Assembly (NCBI RefSeq): GCF_008369445.1
Contig: NZ_VTWH01000002.1
Span: 1,188,988-1,252,987, forward strand
Origin: Aureimonas fodinaquatilis
GTDB taxonomy: Bacteria; Pseudomonadota; Alphaproteobacteria; Rhizobiales; Rhizobiaceae
DNA length: 64,000 bases
Reading direction: 5' to 3'
Shown here: piece by piece, positions 44,557 to 53,190 of the stretch
How the letters are laid out: each line of letters starts with the position of its first letter
Position numbering within the stretch: position 1 is the stretch's first letter
Translations under genes and position numbers: made by a program
The notes under the pieces: generated by a model
Databases searched by the model: none
The model's input: only the letters and a program-made list of their open reading frames with translations
Told to the model about the DNA's origin: nothing

Positions 44557-45501
44557 ATGCCTGCGCACCCATCGCCCTCTCCCTCAAATCGGTCTCTTGC
44601 CGGCATAGGCTTCATGCTGCTGGGCACATTCATGTTTGCCTCCAATGATGCGCTGGGCAAATATCTGATATCCAGCTATTCCATCGGGCAGATTTTGCTG
44701 GTTCGCAGTGTGGTTGCGCTGCTGCTGATTGCACCATTCATATACAAGAACCGTGCGGCAGTGTTTCGGCCCCAGCGTCCGGGCATGCATCTGCTGCGGG
44801 TTATCTGCTCCACTGCTGAAGTGGCGTTGTTCTATGCCGCCCTCTACCATCTGCCACTGGCAGACGTCATGACCTTTTATCTTGCCGGACCGATTTATGT
44901 CACGGCGCTGTCAGCCTTGATTCTACGCGAGCAGGTGGGTTGGCGGCGCTGGCTTGCCGTCATGGTGGGCTTTGTCGGAGTGTTGATTGCGCTTGGGCCA
45001 AGCCTCGGCACTGCCTCCCTGGGTGCCATGCTGGCGGTTGGCGGCAGCTTCGCTTATGCGCTGCTCATCATATCCACCCGGTCGCTATCCGGTTCAGGCG
45101 GCACCACGCTCATCACGTGGCAAACCGTGGCCGCGCTGGTCTTCGGAATTTTTGTCGCCCCGTTCTCCTGGGCGCCGGTGGATATGACAGGCTTTGCCGC
45201 CCTTGCCTTGCTGGGTGCGGTGTCCATGCTGGCGCATGTCTTCATCAACCAGTCGCTTAAAATTGCCGAAGCTTCAACGGTGGTGCCCTTTCAGTATACC
45301 TTGATTGTCTGGGCTCTGGTTTATGGCGTGCTGTTTTTCGGTGACCAGCCACAGGCAAGCCTGCTCATGGGTGCAGGGCTGATTGTTTTGTCAGGCCTGT
45401 TCATTTTCCTGCGCGAACAGAAGCGCGGAAAAATCTCCACTGCAACCGTTGTGCCCGATGTGGCCCCCATTCAGCCAGACCGTCCGGCAGACCGCAGATA
45501 G
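44557..45501 (+). CDS. DMT-superfamily transporter (EamA)
   Basis: The protein has 314 residues from the ATG at 44557 (another ATG three codons earlier). Ten membrane helices in two EamA repeats are visible, for example GIGFMLLGTFMFASNDALGK at the start and LLGAVSMLAHVFINQSLKIA in the second repeat. The C-terminal tail is polar. It is related to drug/metabolite or S-adenosylmethionine-type transporters; the substrate is unknown. Confidence 0.88.
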   Translation: MPAHPSPSPSNRSLAGIGFMLLGTFMFASNDALGKYLISSYSIGQILLVRSVVALLLIAPFIYKNRAAVFRPQRPGMHLLRVICSTAEVALFYAALYHLPLADVMTFYLAGPIYVTALSALILREQVGWRRWLAVMVGFVGVLIALGPSLGTASLGAMLAVGGSFAYALLIISTRSLSGSGGTTLITWQTVAALVFGIFVAPFSWAPVDMTGFAALALLGAVSMLAHVFINQSLKIAEASTVVPFQYTLIVWALVYGVLFFGDQPQASLLMGAGLIVLSGLFIFLREQKRGKISTATVVPDVAPIQPDRPADRR

Positions 45502-45627
45502 CGATGTTCCATTTCCGTTCACGTGAGTCGGAAATGCAACGCATTGCAACCATCTTCTTTCGAGGTATGGCAAATTATTCCACAGACTCTACCCTAGTTT
45601 TCCACAGGTGAATCGGGGGATTTTCAC

Positions 45628-45804
45628 ATGCCGTTAACAGTTATACTCGCCGACTATCTGGCAGGCCTTATTTCCGCGCCGGAAGCTCTCCGGCGCTCCA
45701 GAATGTCAGCCATTGAAGATCTGATCCATGCGGTTAATTCCGAACCGCAAACCACTGCAGTACAGGCACTCAGGCAAAAATTGCCATATACTCGCCTGGC
45801 TTGA
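45628..45804 (+). CDS. Possible 58-residue small protein
   Basis: The ATG at 45628 has a good ribosome site (GGGGGA, 8 bases upstream). The predicted peptide starts MPLTVILADYLAGLISAPEA, is helical-looking with a basic middle and ends LPYTRLA. It overlaps the 3' end of the convergent ArsC-like gene by 35 bases. I recognise no family. It is the best explanation I see for the space between the EamA and ArsC-like genes, but the codon evidence is thin. Confidence 0.35.
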   Translation: MPLTVILADYLAGLISAPEALRRSRMSAIEDLIHAVNSEPQTTAVQALRQKLPYTRLA

Positions 45805-46117
45805 AGCCCACCGTTATCTCTCCTTCATGCTCCAGCACAGGACGCCGGATCATTGCCGGCTGCTGCAGCATAAGATCCATGGCTTTTTCCACAGTCAGAT
45901 CTTTTTGCATGTCTGGTTCCAGTTTGCGAAACGTCATGCCCTGCTTGTTCAGAAGTGTCTCCCAGCCCAGCCTGTCTACCCACTCGGCCAGCTTTTCACG
46001 CTCCAGCCCCTGTTTTCGATAATCGTGAAATTCAAATGTCACGTTGTAGTCGGTCAGCCAGAGCATGGCTTTTTTCATCGTATCGCAATTCTTGATGCCG
46101 TAGATTGTAACGGTCAT
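45770..46117 (-). CDS. ArsC/Spx-family reductase-like protein
   Basis: This 115-residue protein starts MTVTIYGIKNCDTMKKAMLW, with a single Cys (Cys11) in NCDT, and has FEFHDYRKQGLEREKL and the core RRPVLEHEG. This pattern is that of the YffB/ArsC-like group with thioredoxin fold. It lacks the full arsenate-reductase residues, so it may be a glutathione-dependent thiol reductase. It stands alone. Confidence 0.88.
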   Translation of the reverse strand: MTVTIYGIKNCDTMKKAMLWLTDYNVTFEFHDYRKQGLEREKLAEWVDRLGWETLLNKQGMTFRKLEPDMQKDLTVEKAMDLMLQQPAMIRRPVLEHEGEITVGFKPGEYMAIFA

Positions 46118-46189
46118 TATTCACTCCGAAATAGTTTGATGCAAAACCGCATTGTCGTTTTGCCGGGATAACAGGCCGAGGGCAAACAG

Positions 46190-46948
46190 ATGGTGAAAAC
46201 GCCAGGCAAAATTTATGTTGGTGTCGGCGGCTGGGTTTTTGAACCATGGCGCGTCAGTTTCTATGAAGAAGGTTTACCGCAAAAGCGCGAGCTGGAATTT
46301 GCCAGCCAGCGGCTCACATCCATAGAGATCAATGGCACCTATTATGGCTCTCAAAAGCGGGGAAGCTTTGAACGCTGGTATCAGGAAACGCCAGCCGGTT
46401 TTGTATTTTCGCTGAAAGCACCCCGCTTTGCCACCAACAGGCGGCAATTGGCTGAGGCCGGAGCTTCGATTGAAAAATTCTTCGCCAGCGGTGTGACCGC
46501 GCTTGGCGAAAAGCTTGGTGCCATCAACTGGCAGTTCCAGGCGACCAAGTCCTTTGATCCGGAAGATTTCGCAGCTTTTCTGGATCTGTTTCCCAAAGAG
46601 GTGGACGGTTTGAAAATCCGGCATGCGCTGGAGGTGCGCCACGAGAGTTTCTCCCAGCCCGATTTTATCGCGCTTGCGGGCAAGCATAAGGTTGCCGTCA
46701 TTCGAGCCGTCGATTCCAGATATGTGGAAATCGAAACGCCCACGGCACCGTTTCGTTATCTGCGGATCATGGGCTCACAGGAAGACGAGGCAGCGGGGTA
46801 TTCGCCTCAGAAGCTGGATGATTGGGCAAAGCAGGCGCGCAACCTGGCCAAAGACGGCACCGATGTTTTCCTGTATTTCATCAGCGGCGCCAAAGTTCGC
46901 AACCCGCATGCTGCAATGGGCCTCATAGAACGGCTGCATAAAGATTGA
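46190..46948 (+). CDS. DUF72 domain protein
   Basis: This 252-residue TIM-barrel-like DUF72 protein begins KIYVGVGGWVFEPWRVSFYE and has EINGTYYGSQKRGSFERWYQ and FVFSLKAPRFATNRR. Its biochemical function is unknown. The ATG follows a divergent promoter region shared with the ArsC-like gene. The next gene, YbaK-like, follows after 12 bases. Confidence 0.9.
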   Translation: MVKTPGKIYVGVGGWVFEPWRVSFYEEGLPQKRELEFASQRLTSIEINGTYYGSQKRGSFERWYQETPAGFVFSLKAPRFATNRRQLAEAGASIEKFFASGVTALGEKLGAINWQFQATKSFDPEDFAAFLDLFPKEVDGLKIRHALEVRHESFSQPDFIALAGKHKVAVIRAVDSRYVEIETPTAPFRYLRIMGSQEDEAAGYSPQKLDDWAKQARNLAKDGTDVFLYFISGAKVRNPHAAMGLIERLHKD

Positions 46949-46960
46949 AGGGCGATCAAT

Positions 46961-47419
46961 ATGGGTTTGGAATCAGTCCGGTCGTTTCTGGCAAATGCTG
47001 CGCCCGATGTGGAAATCATCGAGCTGGAAGTCAGCACCGCGACCGTGGCAGAAGCTGCGCAGGGCCATGGCGTGAGCCCTGGGCAGATTGCCAAAACTTT
47101 GTCCATTCGCGTCAAGGATCAGGCATTTCTGGTTGTTACCGGCGGCGATGCCCGGCTGGACAACCGCAAACTGCGGGACGTTTTCGGCGGCAAGGCAAAA
47201 ATGCTGGACTCAACTGAAGTGGAAGCAATAACCGGCCATCCCGTCGGCGGAGTTTGCCCTTTTGGTCTGGCAACGCCCCTTGCGGTCTATTGCGACATTT
47301 CTCTGAAAGCATTTTCCGAAGTTGTGCCGGCAGCAGGGTCTCGAAACAGCGCGGTCAGAATTTCTCCGGAGAAAATGGCCGAAATAACCGGTGCACAATG
47401 GGTGGATGTTTGCCAGTAA
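46961..47419 (+). CDS. YbaK/prolyl-tRNA deacylase-like protein
   Basis: This 152-residue protein has the YbaK fold with HGVSPGQIAKTLSIRVKDQA and VTGGDARLDNRKLRDVFGGK, and the GHPVGGVCPFGL motif (about 86-97) lining the substrate pocket. Relatives hydrolyse Cys-tRNA(Pro) or other mischarged tRNAs. It is probably co-transcribed with the DUF72 gene. The specificity (YbaK, ProXp or other) cannot be told here. Confidence 0.88.
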   Translation: MGLESVRSFLANAAPDVEIIELEVSTATVAEAAQGHGVSPGQIAKTLSIRVKDQAFLVVTGGDARLDNRKLRDVFGGKAKMLDSTEVEAITGHPVGGVCPFGLATPLAVYCDISLKAFSEVVPAAGSRNSAVRISPEKMAEITGAQWVDVCQ

Positions 47420-47613
47420 ACGCAATTGGCTGGCTCAACGCCATAATTGTATCAACAATCTGTTGAACTGGATGCTTTGCAAAACGGCGTTCGGGCCGTA
47501 TAGCAAAACCATAAGCCGGATATGTCCGGTGTCGTAGCGAAAGCTGCCTTGTTATTTTAGTGCACTGGCAACCAGACTTAATTGCCGGTTGCAAGCCATC
47601 AGGAGACGGTACC

Positions 47614-47895
47614 TTGTCCAATACATTCGACCGGGTTGCGGATATCATTGCCGATACCAGCGAAATCGACAGGTCAGAAATCACCCCGGATAGTCACACG
47701 ATTGATGATCTGGGCATCGACTCGCTCGACTTTCTGGATGTGGTCTTCGCCATCGACAAAGAATTCGGCATCAAAATTCCTCTGGAAAAGTGGACACAGC
47801 AGGTCAATGACGGCGAGGCAGAAACAGAGGAGTATTTCGTCATGAAAAACCTCTGCGCCAAAATTGACGAATTGCGCGCCGCGAAATCGGCCTGA
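47614..47895 (+). CDS. acpXL: Acyl carrier protein AcpXL for very-long-chain fatty acids
   Basis: The protein has 93 residues and starts at a TTG with AGGAGA 7 bases upstream ([20 protein letters not shown]). The phosphopantetheine site is [20 protein letters not shown] (Ser about 37), and the tail [16 protein letters not shown] is specific to AcpXL. It carries the growing 27-hydroxyoctacosanoate or related VLCFA that LpxXL attaches to lipid A. It heads the VLCFA cluster. The usual next gene, fabZXL, is absent. Confidence 0.95.
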   Translation: MSNTFDRVADIIADTSEIDRSEITPDSHTIDDLGIDSLDFLDVVFAIDKEFGIKIPLEKWTQQVNDGEAETEEYFVMKNLCAKIDELRAAKSA

Positions 47896-47917
47896 ACCAG
47901 AAAAGCGTCATCTGCAC

Positions 47918-49114
47918 ATGGCTGTCACTCAGCATGAAGTTGTCATCACCGGCATAGGGCTGGTGTCCTCGCTTGGCGAGGGCGTCGAAGACCATCTGCG
48001 CCAGCTTGCCGGCGAAGTCCCTGCGCAGCCGGTGCTGGAAGCGGAGCGGTTTGCCCCTGCCCTTGTTCACCCACTGCCTGCGATTGACTGGTCCCAGCAG
48101 ATTGAGCGCAAAGGCGACCTGCGGCAGATGGACACCTGGCAGAGGCTGGGGGTTTATGCGGCCGGGTTGGCACTGGCAGACAGCGACCCCGAGCGGACGG
48201 AAAGCTTTCGCAACGCGGTGGATATGATCGTTGCGGCTGGTGGCGGCGAACGGGATGAAGCGGTTGATGCACTGGTCATGCAGCGAGCCCGCAGCGTGGA
48301 AGAACCGCGCCCGCTGATCAACGAGCTTTTGATGAGTGAATTGCGGCCCACTCTTTTTCTGGCGCAATTGTCCAACCTCATGGCTGGCAATATCTCGATT
48401 GTTCACAAGGTGACCAATTCTTCCCGCACCTTCATGGGAGAAGAAAGCGCGGGCATTTCCGCTCTTCAGGTCGCAGCAGCTCGCATTGCAGGCGGACAAG
48501 GCACAGCCTGTCTGGTCGGCGGTGCATTTTCTGCCCAGCGCAAAGATATTCTGGTCAATTACCAGTTGGGCGGTTACCTGCAGACTGACCAGTGGCAGCC
48601 AGTTTTCTCACGCAGCGCGCCAGGTGGCTTTGTCCCTGGCAGCGTGGCAGCGTTTCTTGTACTGGAATCCGCTGAATCGGCCGCAGCCAGAAATGCTACA
48701 GCCTATGCCAAAATCAGCTTTGTCGCGGGCGACAGAGGTCCGCGGGACGAGGCGGCTACGGCTGCACGGCTTGACCGGATGATCCGCCAGAGCGGCATTG
48801 AAGACCGGGATCTGATGGTCCTGTCCGGTGCCACCGGAATCAGCCAGTTGACAGACACGGAGCGCACCGTTCTGCACAAGCGGCTGCCGCACGCAGCGGT
48901 ACGCGCCTATGGCAACATGCTGGGCCATGGCATGGAGGCGCATTTCGGCGCAGGTGTGGCGCTGGCTGCTGCAGCCCTGTCACGCGGTCTGGCGCTTGCT
49001 CCCGCCGCTGGCGGCGAAGAACGTATAGTCGACTTCGCGCCCCGCCGTGCAATGGTGACAACGGTTGGCCATGTCCGCGGCGAAGGCATCTGCACACTAG
49101 AATCTATGGGATGA
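47918..49114 (+). CDS. fabF2XL: Beta-ketoacyl-ACP synthase-like FabF2XL lacking the usual active-site Cys
   Basis: The protein has 398 residues from the ATG at 47918 (MAVTQHEVVITGIGLVSSLG). It has the thiolase fold of FabF, but the region that should hold the nucleophile reads KVTNSSRTFMGEESAGISAL with no Cys, and the first His motif is replaced by VLSGATGIS; NMLGHGMEAHFGAG keeps the second His. It therefore resembles a chain-length-factor (KS-beta) subunit rather than an active synthase. The partner is the intact KS encoded next to it. Confidence 0.85.
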   Translation: MAVTQHEVVITGIGLVSSLGEGVEDHLRQLAGEVPAQPVLEAERFAPALVHPLPAIDWSQQIERKGDLRQMDTWQRLGVYAAGLALADSDPERTESFRNAVDMIVAAGGGERDEAVDALVMQRARSVEEPRPLINELLMSELRPTLFLAQLSNLMAGNISIVHKVTNSSRTFMGEESAGISALQVAAARIAGGQGTACLVGGAFSAQRKDILVNYQLGGYLQTDQWQPVFSRSAPGGFVPGSVAAFLVLESAESAAARNATAYAKISFVAGDRGPRDEAATAARLDRMIRQSGIEDRDLMVLSGATGISQLTDTERTVLHKRLPHAAVRAYGNMLGHGMEAHFGAGVALAAAALSRGLALAPAAGGEERIVDFAPRRAMVTTVGHVRGEGICTLESMG

Positions 49115-49121
49115 CGGTTCG

Positions 49122-50408
49122 ATGAGCTCTTCCGATCTGGATTTCCTTGGCCGGCCGATTGTGGCCATTACCGGCGTTGGCGTCGTTTCATCGCTGGGCC
49201 GTGGTGTTGCTGAAAACTGGTCTGCTCTGACTGGAGGCCGCTCCGGCATTCACAGCATCACCCGTTTTCCGACGGGCAATCTGCGCACAACGATTGCCGG
49301 CACTGTCGACTTCATGAATGTCGAGCCGTGGAGTGGTATCGACCTTTCCTATGCGCTGGCTGAAGCCGCCGGTACTGAGGCTATAGAGCGCGCGGGTCTG
49401 CACCCGGAGCATTTTAATGCACCACTGTTCCTGGCTGCCCCGCCGATTGAGCTCGAGTGGTCGCAAAGGCTTTATCTGGACAGTCTGCCGGATGCCGTTC
49501 TGGAAGAGGCTGGATACGACCGGTTGATGCAGATCGCCACGCGGCGGCCTTCAGAATCCATCTACAATCTCACCTTGTTCGGCGGCATTTCCGAACGTCT
49601 GGCCGACAAATTGGGCACCAGAGGCCTGCCCGTCACCCTTTCCACGGCTTGCGCCTCCGGTGCAACCGCTATTCAACTGGGTGTGGAGGCAATCCGACGT
49701 GGTGAAACGGAACGCGCATTGGCCATTGGCACGGATGGCTCGGTTGGTGCCGAGGCGCTGGTTCGTTTCTCACTCCTGTCCGCGCTTTCCACCGCCAACG
49801 ATCAGCCGGAAAAAGCATCCCGCCCCTTCTCCAAAGATCGGGATGGGTTTGTCATGGCAGAAGGTGCTGGCGCTCTTGTGCTGGAATCTCTGGCTAGCGC
49901 CAAAGCGCGCGGAGCGGAAATTCTGGGTGTGCTGCTCGGTTGCGGAGAGTCGGCGGATGATTTTCATCGCACCCGCTCCAAACCGGATGCCTCACCCATT
50001 GTTGCAGCCATCAATATCGGCCTGTCAGATGCCGGGCTGACGCCGGATCGTATCGGCTACATCAACGCGCATGGTACCTCCACGCCGGAAAATGACCGGA
50101 CAGAGTATTCTGGTCTTTCGCAGGTTTTCGGCGAGCAACTGGCGCAAACGCCAATTTCCTCCAACAAGTCGATGATCGGCCATACGCTGACAGCGGCCGG
50201 CGCAATCGAAGCGGTGTTCTCAGTTCTGACACTCCGCGAAGGACTGCTGCCACCCACCATCAACTATGATGTGCCAGATCCGGCCATTCCACTGGATACA
50301 GTGGCCAATGCGGCAAGGTCTGCCGACGTTTTCGCCGCAATATCCAACTCCTTTGGTTTTGGCGGGCAAAATGTCAGTCTGGTCATTGGCAGAGAGCCAA
50401 TCGGCTAA
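49122..50408 (+). CDS. fabF1XL: Beta-ketoacyl-ACP synthase FabF1XL
   Basis: This 428-residue enzyme has the full catalytic triad: Cys in TLSTACASGATAIQ (about 179), His in INAHGTSTPENDRTEYSG (about 313) and His in SNKSMIGHTLTAAGAIEAVF (about 350). It elongates the VLCFA on AcpXL. It starts 7 bases after the FabF2XL gene; the two are probably a heterodimer or functional pair. Confidence 0.93.
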   Translation: MSSSDLDFLGRPIVAITGVGVVSSLGRGVAENWSALTGGRSGIHSITRFPTGNLRTTIAGTVDFMNVEPWSGIDLSYALAEAAGTEAIERAGLHPEHFNAPLFLAAPPIELEWSQRLYLDSLPDAVLEEAGYDRLMQIATRRPSESIYNLTLFGGISERLADKLGTRGLPVTLSTACASGATAIQLGVEAIRRGETERALAIGTDGSVGAEALVRFSLLSALSTANDQPEKASRPFSKDRDGFVMAEGAGALVLESLASAKARGAEILGVLLGCGESADDFHRTRSKPDASPIVAAINIGLSDAGLTPDRIGYINAHGTSTPENDRTEYSGLSQVFGEQLAQTPISSNKSMIGHTLTAAGAIEAVFSVLTLREGLLPPTINYDVPDPAIPLDTVANAARSADVFAAISNSFGFGGQNVSLVIGREPIG

Positions 50409-50502
50409 GTCACCCAATTGCATGGTCGTTCTGCGGCCATGCACCCGAAATTCCTGAAGCCTTCGGCGTTCAGGCAGGTTCGGCATCAGGAAAGTCTGTC
50501 CC

Positions 50503-51549
50503 ATGCGTGCATTGCAACTCTTTGGTGATAAAGAGCTGAAGACTGTCGAGCTGGCGGAGCCTGCGGCTCCCGGCCCAGGTGAGGTAACGGTTGGCATACG
50601 AGTTGTCGCCCTGAACCATATCGACGTGTGGGGGTGGCGCGGCATGGCATTTGCCAAGCGCAAAATGCCATTGGTCATAGGCGCTGAAGCCTCTGGCGTG
50701 GTGGAGCGTCTGGGCGAAGGCACGTCCGGTCTGGTGCCTGGACAACTGGTATCGATCTATGGCGCACGCACTTGCGGACTGTGCCGCCATTGCCGCGAAA
50801 AACGAGACAATCTTTGCGAGCATGTTGGTGGAGTTCATGGTTTCCATCTTGACGGATTTGCGCAGGAGCGGATCAACCTGCCTGCGCGTCTGCTTGTTCC
50901 TGCACCCCATGGCTGTGATGCGATTGGGGCAGCGGTAGCGCCGGTTACCTTCGGCACTGTTGAACATATGCTCTTTGACAATGCCCGGCTGCAACCGGGC
51001 GAAACGGTGCTTATCCATGCGGGGGGCTCGGGGATCGGCAGTGCCGCCATTCAGTTGGCCAAGCGCCAGGGTGCAACCGTTATCACCACTGTCGGCTCTG
51101 ATGACAAAATTGAAAAGGCCAGGGAGCTTGGTGCAGATCACGTCATCAACTATCGCACCGACCGCTTTGAAGGCGTAACACGCAAGCTCACGCGCAAAAA
51201 AGGCGTGGATGTGGTGTTTGAACATGTTGGCGCTGATACATGGGCGGGCTCGATGCTGTGCCTGAAACGCGGCGGCAGGCTGGTGACGTGCGGTTCAACA
51301 TCTGGCGTTTCAACCCAGATCAATCTTATGCAACTTTTTCAGCAGCAGTTGAAACTGCTCGGCTCCTTTGGTTGCCGCATGGAGAATATGGCAAATGCCA
51401 TGCAAAAAATTGCCGAAGGCCTTGTCCGTCCGGTGATCGATACCGAAATTGGCTTTGACAACATCAGCGTGGCGCTCGAGCGCATGGAAAGCCGTCAGGT
51501 TTTCGGCAAGATCCTTCTGCACGTCAACCGGGAAGCTGGCGCTGCATGA
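50503..51549 (+). CDS. Zn-type dehydrogenase/enoyl reductase of the VLCFA cluster
   Basis: This 348-residue MDR protein has structural-zinc cysteines in ARTCGLCRHCREKRDNLCEH (about 87-106), but the catalytic zinc region reads NHIDVWGWRG and GAEASG instead of C..D and GHE, so it is probably a zinc-independent quinone-oxidoreductase-like enoyl reductase. NADP motif GGSGIGSAAIQLAKRQGA lies near 170. Its place between fabF1XL and lpxXL is conserved in rhizobia and suggests the reduction step of VLCFA synthesis. Confidence 0.85.
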   Translation: MRALQLFGDKELKTVELAEPAAPGPGEVTVGIRVVALNHIDVWGWRGMAFAKRKMPLVIGAEASGVVERLGEGTSGLVPGQLVSIYGARTCGLCRHCREKRDNLCEHVGGVHGFHLDGFAQERINLPARLLVPAPHGCDAIGAAVAPVTFGTVEHMLFDNARLQPGETVLIHAGGSGIGSAAIQLAKRQGATVITTVGSDDKIEKARELGADHVINYRTDRFEGVTRKLTRKKGVDVVFEHVGADTWAGSMLCLKRGGRLVTCGSTSGVSTQINLMQLFQQQLKLLGSFGCRMENMANAMQKIAEGLVRPVIDTEIGFDNISVALERMESRQVFGKILLHVNREAGAA

Positions 51550-52466
51550 ACCTTCGCATAACCGGCTTGTATCTGCGGCTGCGCCGTTTTCGGGATTGGC
51601 TGATTGCGCAGTTTCTGTTTGGCATCATCGCCATTTTGCAGTGTTTCCCAGCCAATGCCGGGCTGGCATTTGCCGATTGGCTTGCACGGACGCTCGGTCC
51701 ACTGACCCCGCGTCACCGCCTGGCATTGAAAAACCTGCAACTGGCCTATCCCGAGCAAAGCCCGGAATGGGTGCGGCGCACGGCTCGGGCAAACTGGGGG
51801 CAGATGGGGCGCATTGCCGCCGAATATGTCTATCTGGATCAGTTGTTTGACTATGAGCCCGGGCAAGCGGACGGCGAAGGGCGGATCGATGTTGATGGCG
51901 TGCAGCTTTTTGAAGAGCTGCGCGACCGAAAGGGACCGTTTATCTTCTTCACCGGTCACATCGGGTGTTTCGAGCTGCTGCCCGTCTGCGCGGCCACGTT
52001 TGATCTGGAAGTCACTGCGCTGTTTCGCCAGCCGAACAATCGTTACATTGCCGAGCGCGTTGCCGGTGCCAGGGTCGTCAAGGGTGGTCATCTGGTCCCC
52101 TCGCGTGCGGGCGCAGCCAGAACGCTTGCTGCGCGGCTGGATGAGGGCCGCTCCATCGGCATGTTGGTGGACCAGAAATTTGCCAAAGGTGTGCCGGGCA
52201 CATTTTTTGGCAGAGCTTGTAAAACCAACCCTCTATTGCCCAAGCTGGCCCGTCAGTTCGAGGCCGAAATCTATCCGGTCCGGTGCATTCGCCTGCCAAA
52301 CGGGCGCTACCGTTTGCATCTTCAGCCTCGGTTGGAGCTTCCGCGCACGGATGATGGGGATGTGGACATCGCCGCCAGTACGCAACTCATGAATGATGTT
52401 GTGGAAGGCTGGGTGCGAGAGACCCCTGAACAGTGGATGTGGTTTCACAGAAGGTGGCAGGTCTAG
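51546..52466 (+). CDS. lpxXL: Lipid A VLCFA acyltransferase LpxXL
   Basis: This 306-residue LpxL/HtrB-family acyltransferase has the HX4E-type motif FFTGHIGCFELLPV (about 135-148), a membrane-proximal N-terminus, and LVDQKFAKGVPGTFFGRACK. It transfers the very-long-chain acyl group from AcpXL to lipid A. The ATG overlaps the previous stop (ATGA), so translation is coupled. It closes the cluster. Confidence 0.92.
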   Translation: MNLRITGLYLRLRRFRDWLIAQFLFGIIAILQCFPANAGLAFADWLARTLGPLTPRHRLALKNLQLAYPEQSPEWVRRTARANWGQMGRIAAEYVYLDQLFDYEPGQADGEGRIDVDGVQLFEELRDRKGPFIFFTGHIGCFELLPVCAATFDLEVTALFRQPNNRYIAERVAGARVVKGGHLVPSRAGAARTLAARLDEGRSIGMLVDQKFAKGVPGTFFGRACKTNPLLPKLARQFEAEIYPVRCIRLPNGRYRLHLQPRLELPRTDDGDVDIAASTQLMNDVVEGWVRETPEQWMWFHRRWQV

Positions 52467-52530
52467 AGCGCATCAAGTTGCCCTGAGATCACCGGCCGAG
52501 GCTTCAGCCCTTGGTTCAGCCACGTTGGTT

Positions 52531-52570
52531 TGCCGTTCAAACCATTCCGTTTCAGCGTGAAATGCTTTAG
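52531..52570. repeat. Decayed copy of the palindromic repeat
   Basis: TGCCGTTCAAAC, CCGTTTCAGCGTGAAATGCT: only the right-hand half is well kept. It sits between lpxXL and the DUF6622 gene. Confidence 0.4.
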
Positions 52571-52594
52571 CAATGCAGAGCGGAGGAGCAACGC

Positions 52595-53110
52595 ATGGAT
52601 GTGGTGTCACAGTTTTTGAGCAACACACCCCTATGGGTCTACATCCTGTTCTTCTATCTTCTGTCTCGCGGCATCAAAGGGTTCAAGCCGGCCACCGTCA
52701 GCCTGACAAAGCTGGCAGTCATCCCGGTTCTTCTAACCGGATGGAGCCTGATTGAGCTGATACGGCTCTATGGCCTGAAACTGGAAACAAGCCTGATATG
52801 GATAGCGGGTATTGGCGTCGGGGTGGGAATTGGCATTCTGCTTCTTCGGCGTGCTGCCATATTCGCAGACCCCTCAACCGGCCTGATACACCGGCCGGCA
52901 GATTATACGCTCCTGCCGCTGGTGCTCATCACCTTTGCAATCAAATACACCTTTGGCGTCATTGCAGCAGTGTCGCCTGAACACATGCTGGAACCGGCCT
53001 TCCGGTTTTCCGATCTTGTCCTGCCGGGAACAGCGAGCGGCATTTTTGTCGGGAAGTTCACAGTCTATCTGCAGCGCTGGATGGCTGTGCGTAAAACGTC
53101 TTTGCCATAA
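52595..53110 (+). CDS. DUF6622-type integral membrane protein
   Basis: This 171-residue protein has four to five membrane helices, for example VYILFFYLLSRGIKGF, LAVIPVLLTGWSLIELIRLY and IWIAGIGVGVGIGILLLRRA. I do not know a function; the pattern is that of small conserved membrane proteins annotated DUF6622. A hairpin follows 13 bases after the stop. Confidence 0.75.
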   Translation: MDVVSQFLSNTPLWVYILFFYLLSRGIKGFKPATVSLTKLAVIPVLLTGWSLIELIRLYGLKLETSLIWIAGIGVGVGIGILLLRRAAIFADPSTGLIHRPADYTLLPLVLITFAIKYTFGVIAAVSPEHMLEPAFRFSDLVLPGTASGIFVGKFTVYLQRWMAVRKTSLP

Positions 53111-53122
53111 GCACGCAAAACA

Positions 53123-53152
53123 ATGGCCGGATCGTGGAGGCGATCCAGCCAT
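53123..53152. terminator. Bidirectional stem-loop between the DUF6622 and entericidin-like genes
   Basis: ATGGC and GGATCG pair with CGATCC and GCCAT around a single C-A mismatch and a 6-nt loop. AAAACA precedes and GTTT follows, so it can terminate transcription from both sides. Confidence 0.65.
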
Positions 53153-53190
53153 GTTTCATCAGGTGTCAGGTGTCGTGTTGCAATTCAGGC

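Noticed and set aside
45590-45625. Two TTCCACAG sequences read as DnaA boxes marking a replication origin
   Set aside because: There are only two imperfect boxes, with no dnaA, parAB, hemE or strong A+T-rich unwinding region nearby. They are mentioned only as context for the small frame at 45628.
47864-47917. A fabZXL remnant between acpXL and fabF2XL
   Set aside because: The gap is 22 bases and shows no dehydratase motif. The frame extending upstream of the FabF2XL ATG is the tail of acpXL in another frame.
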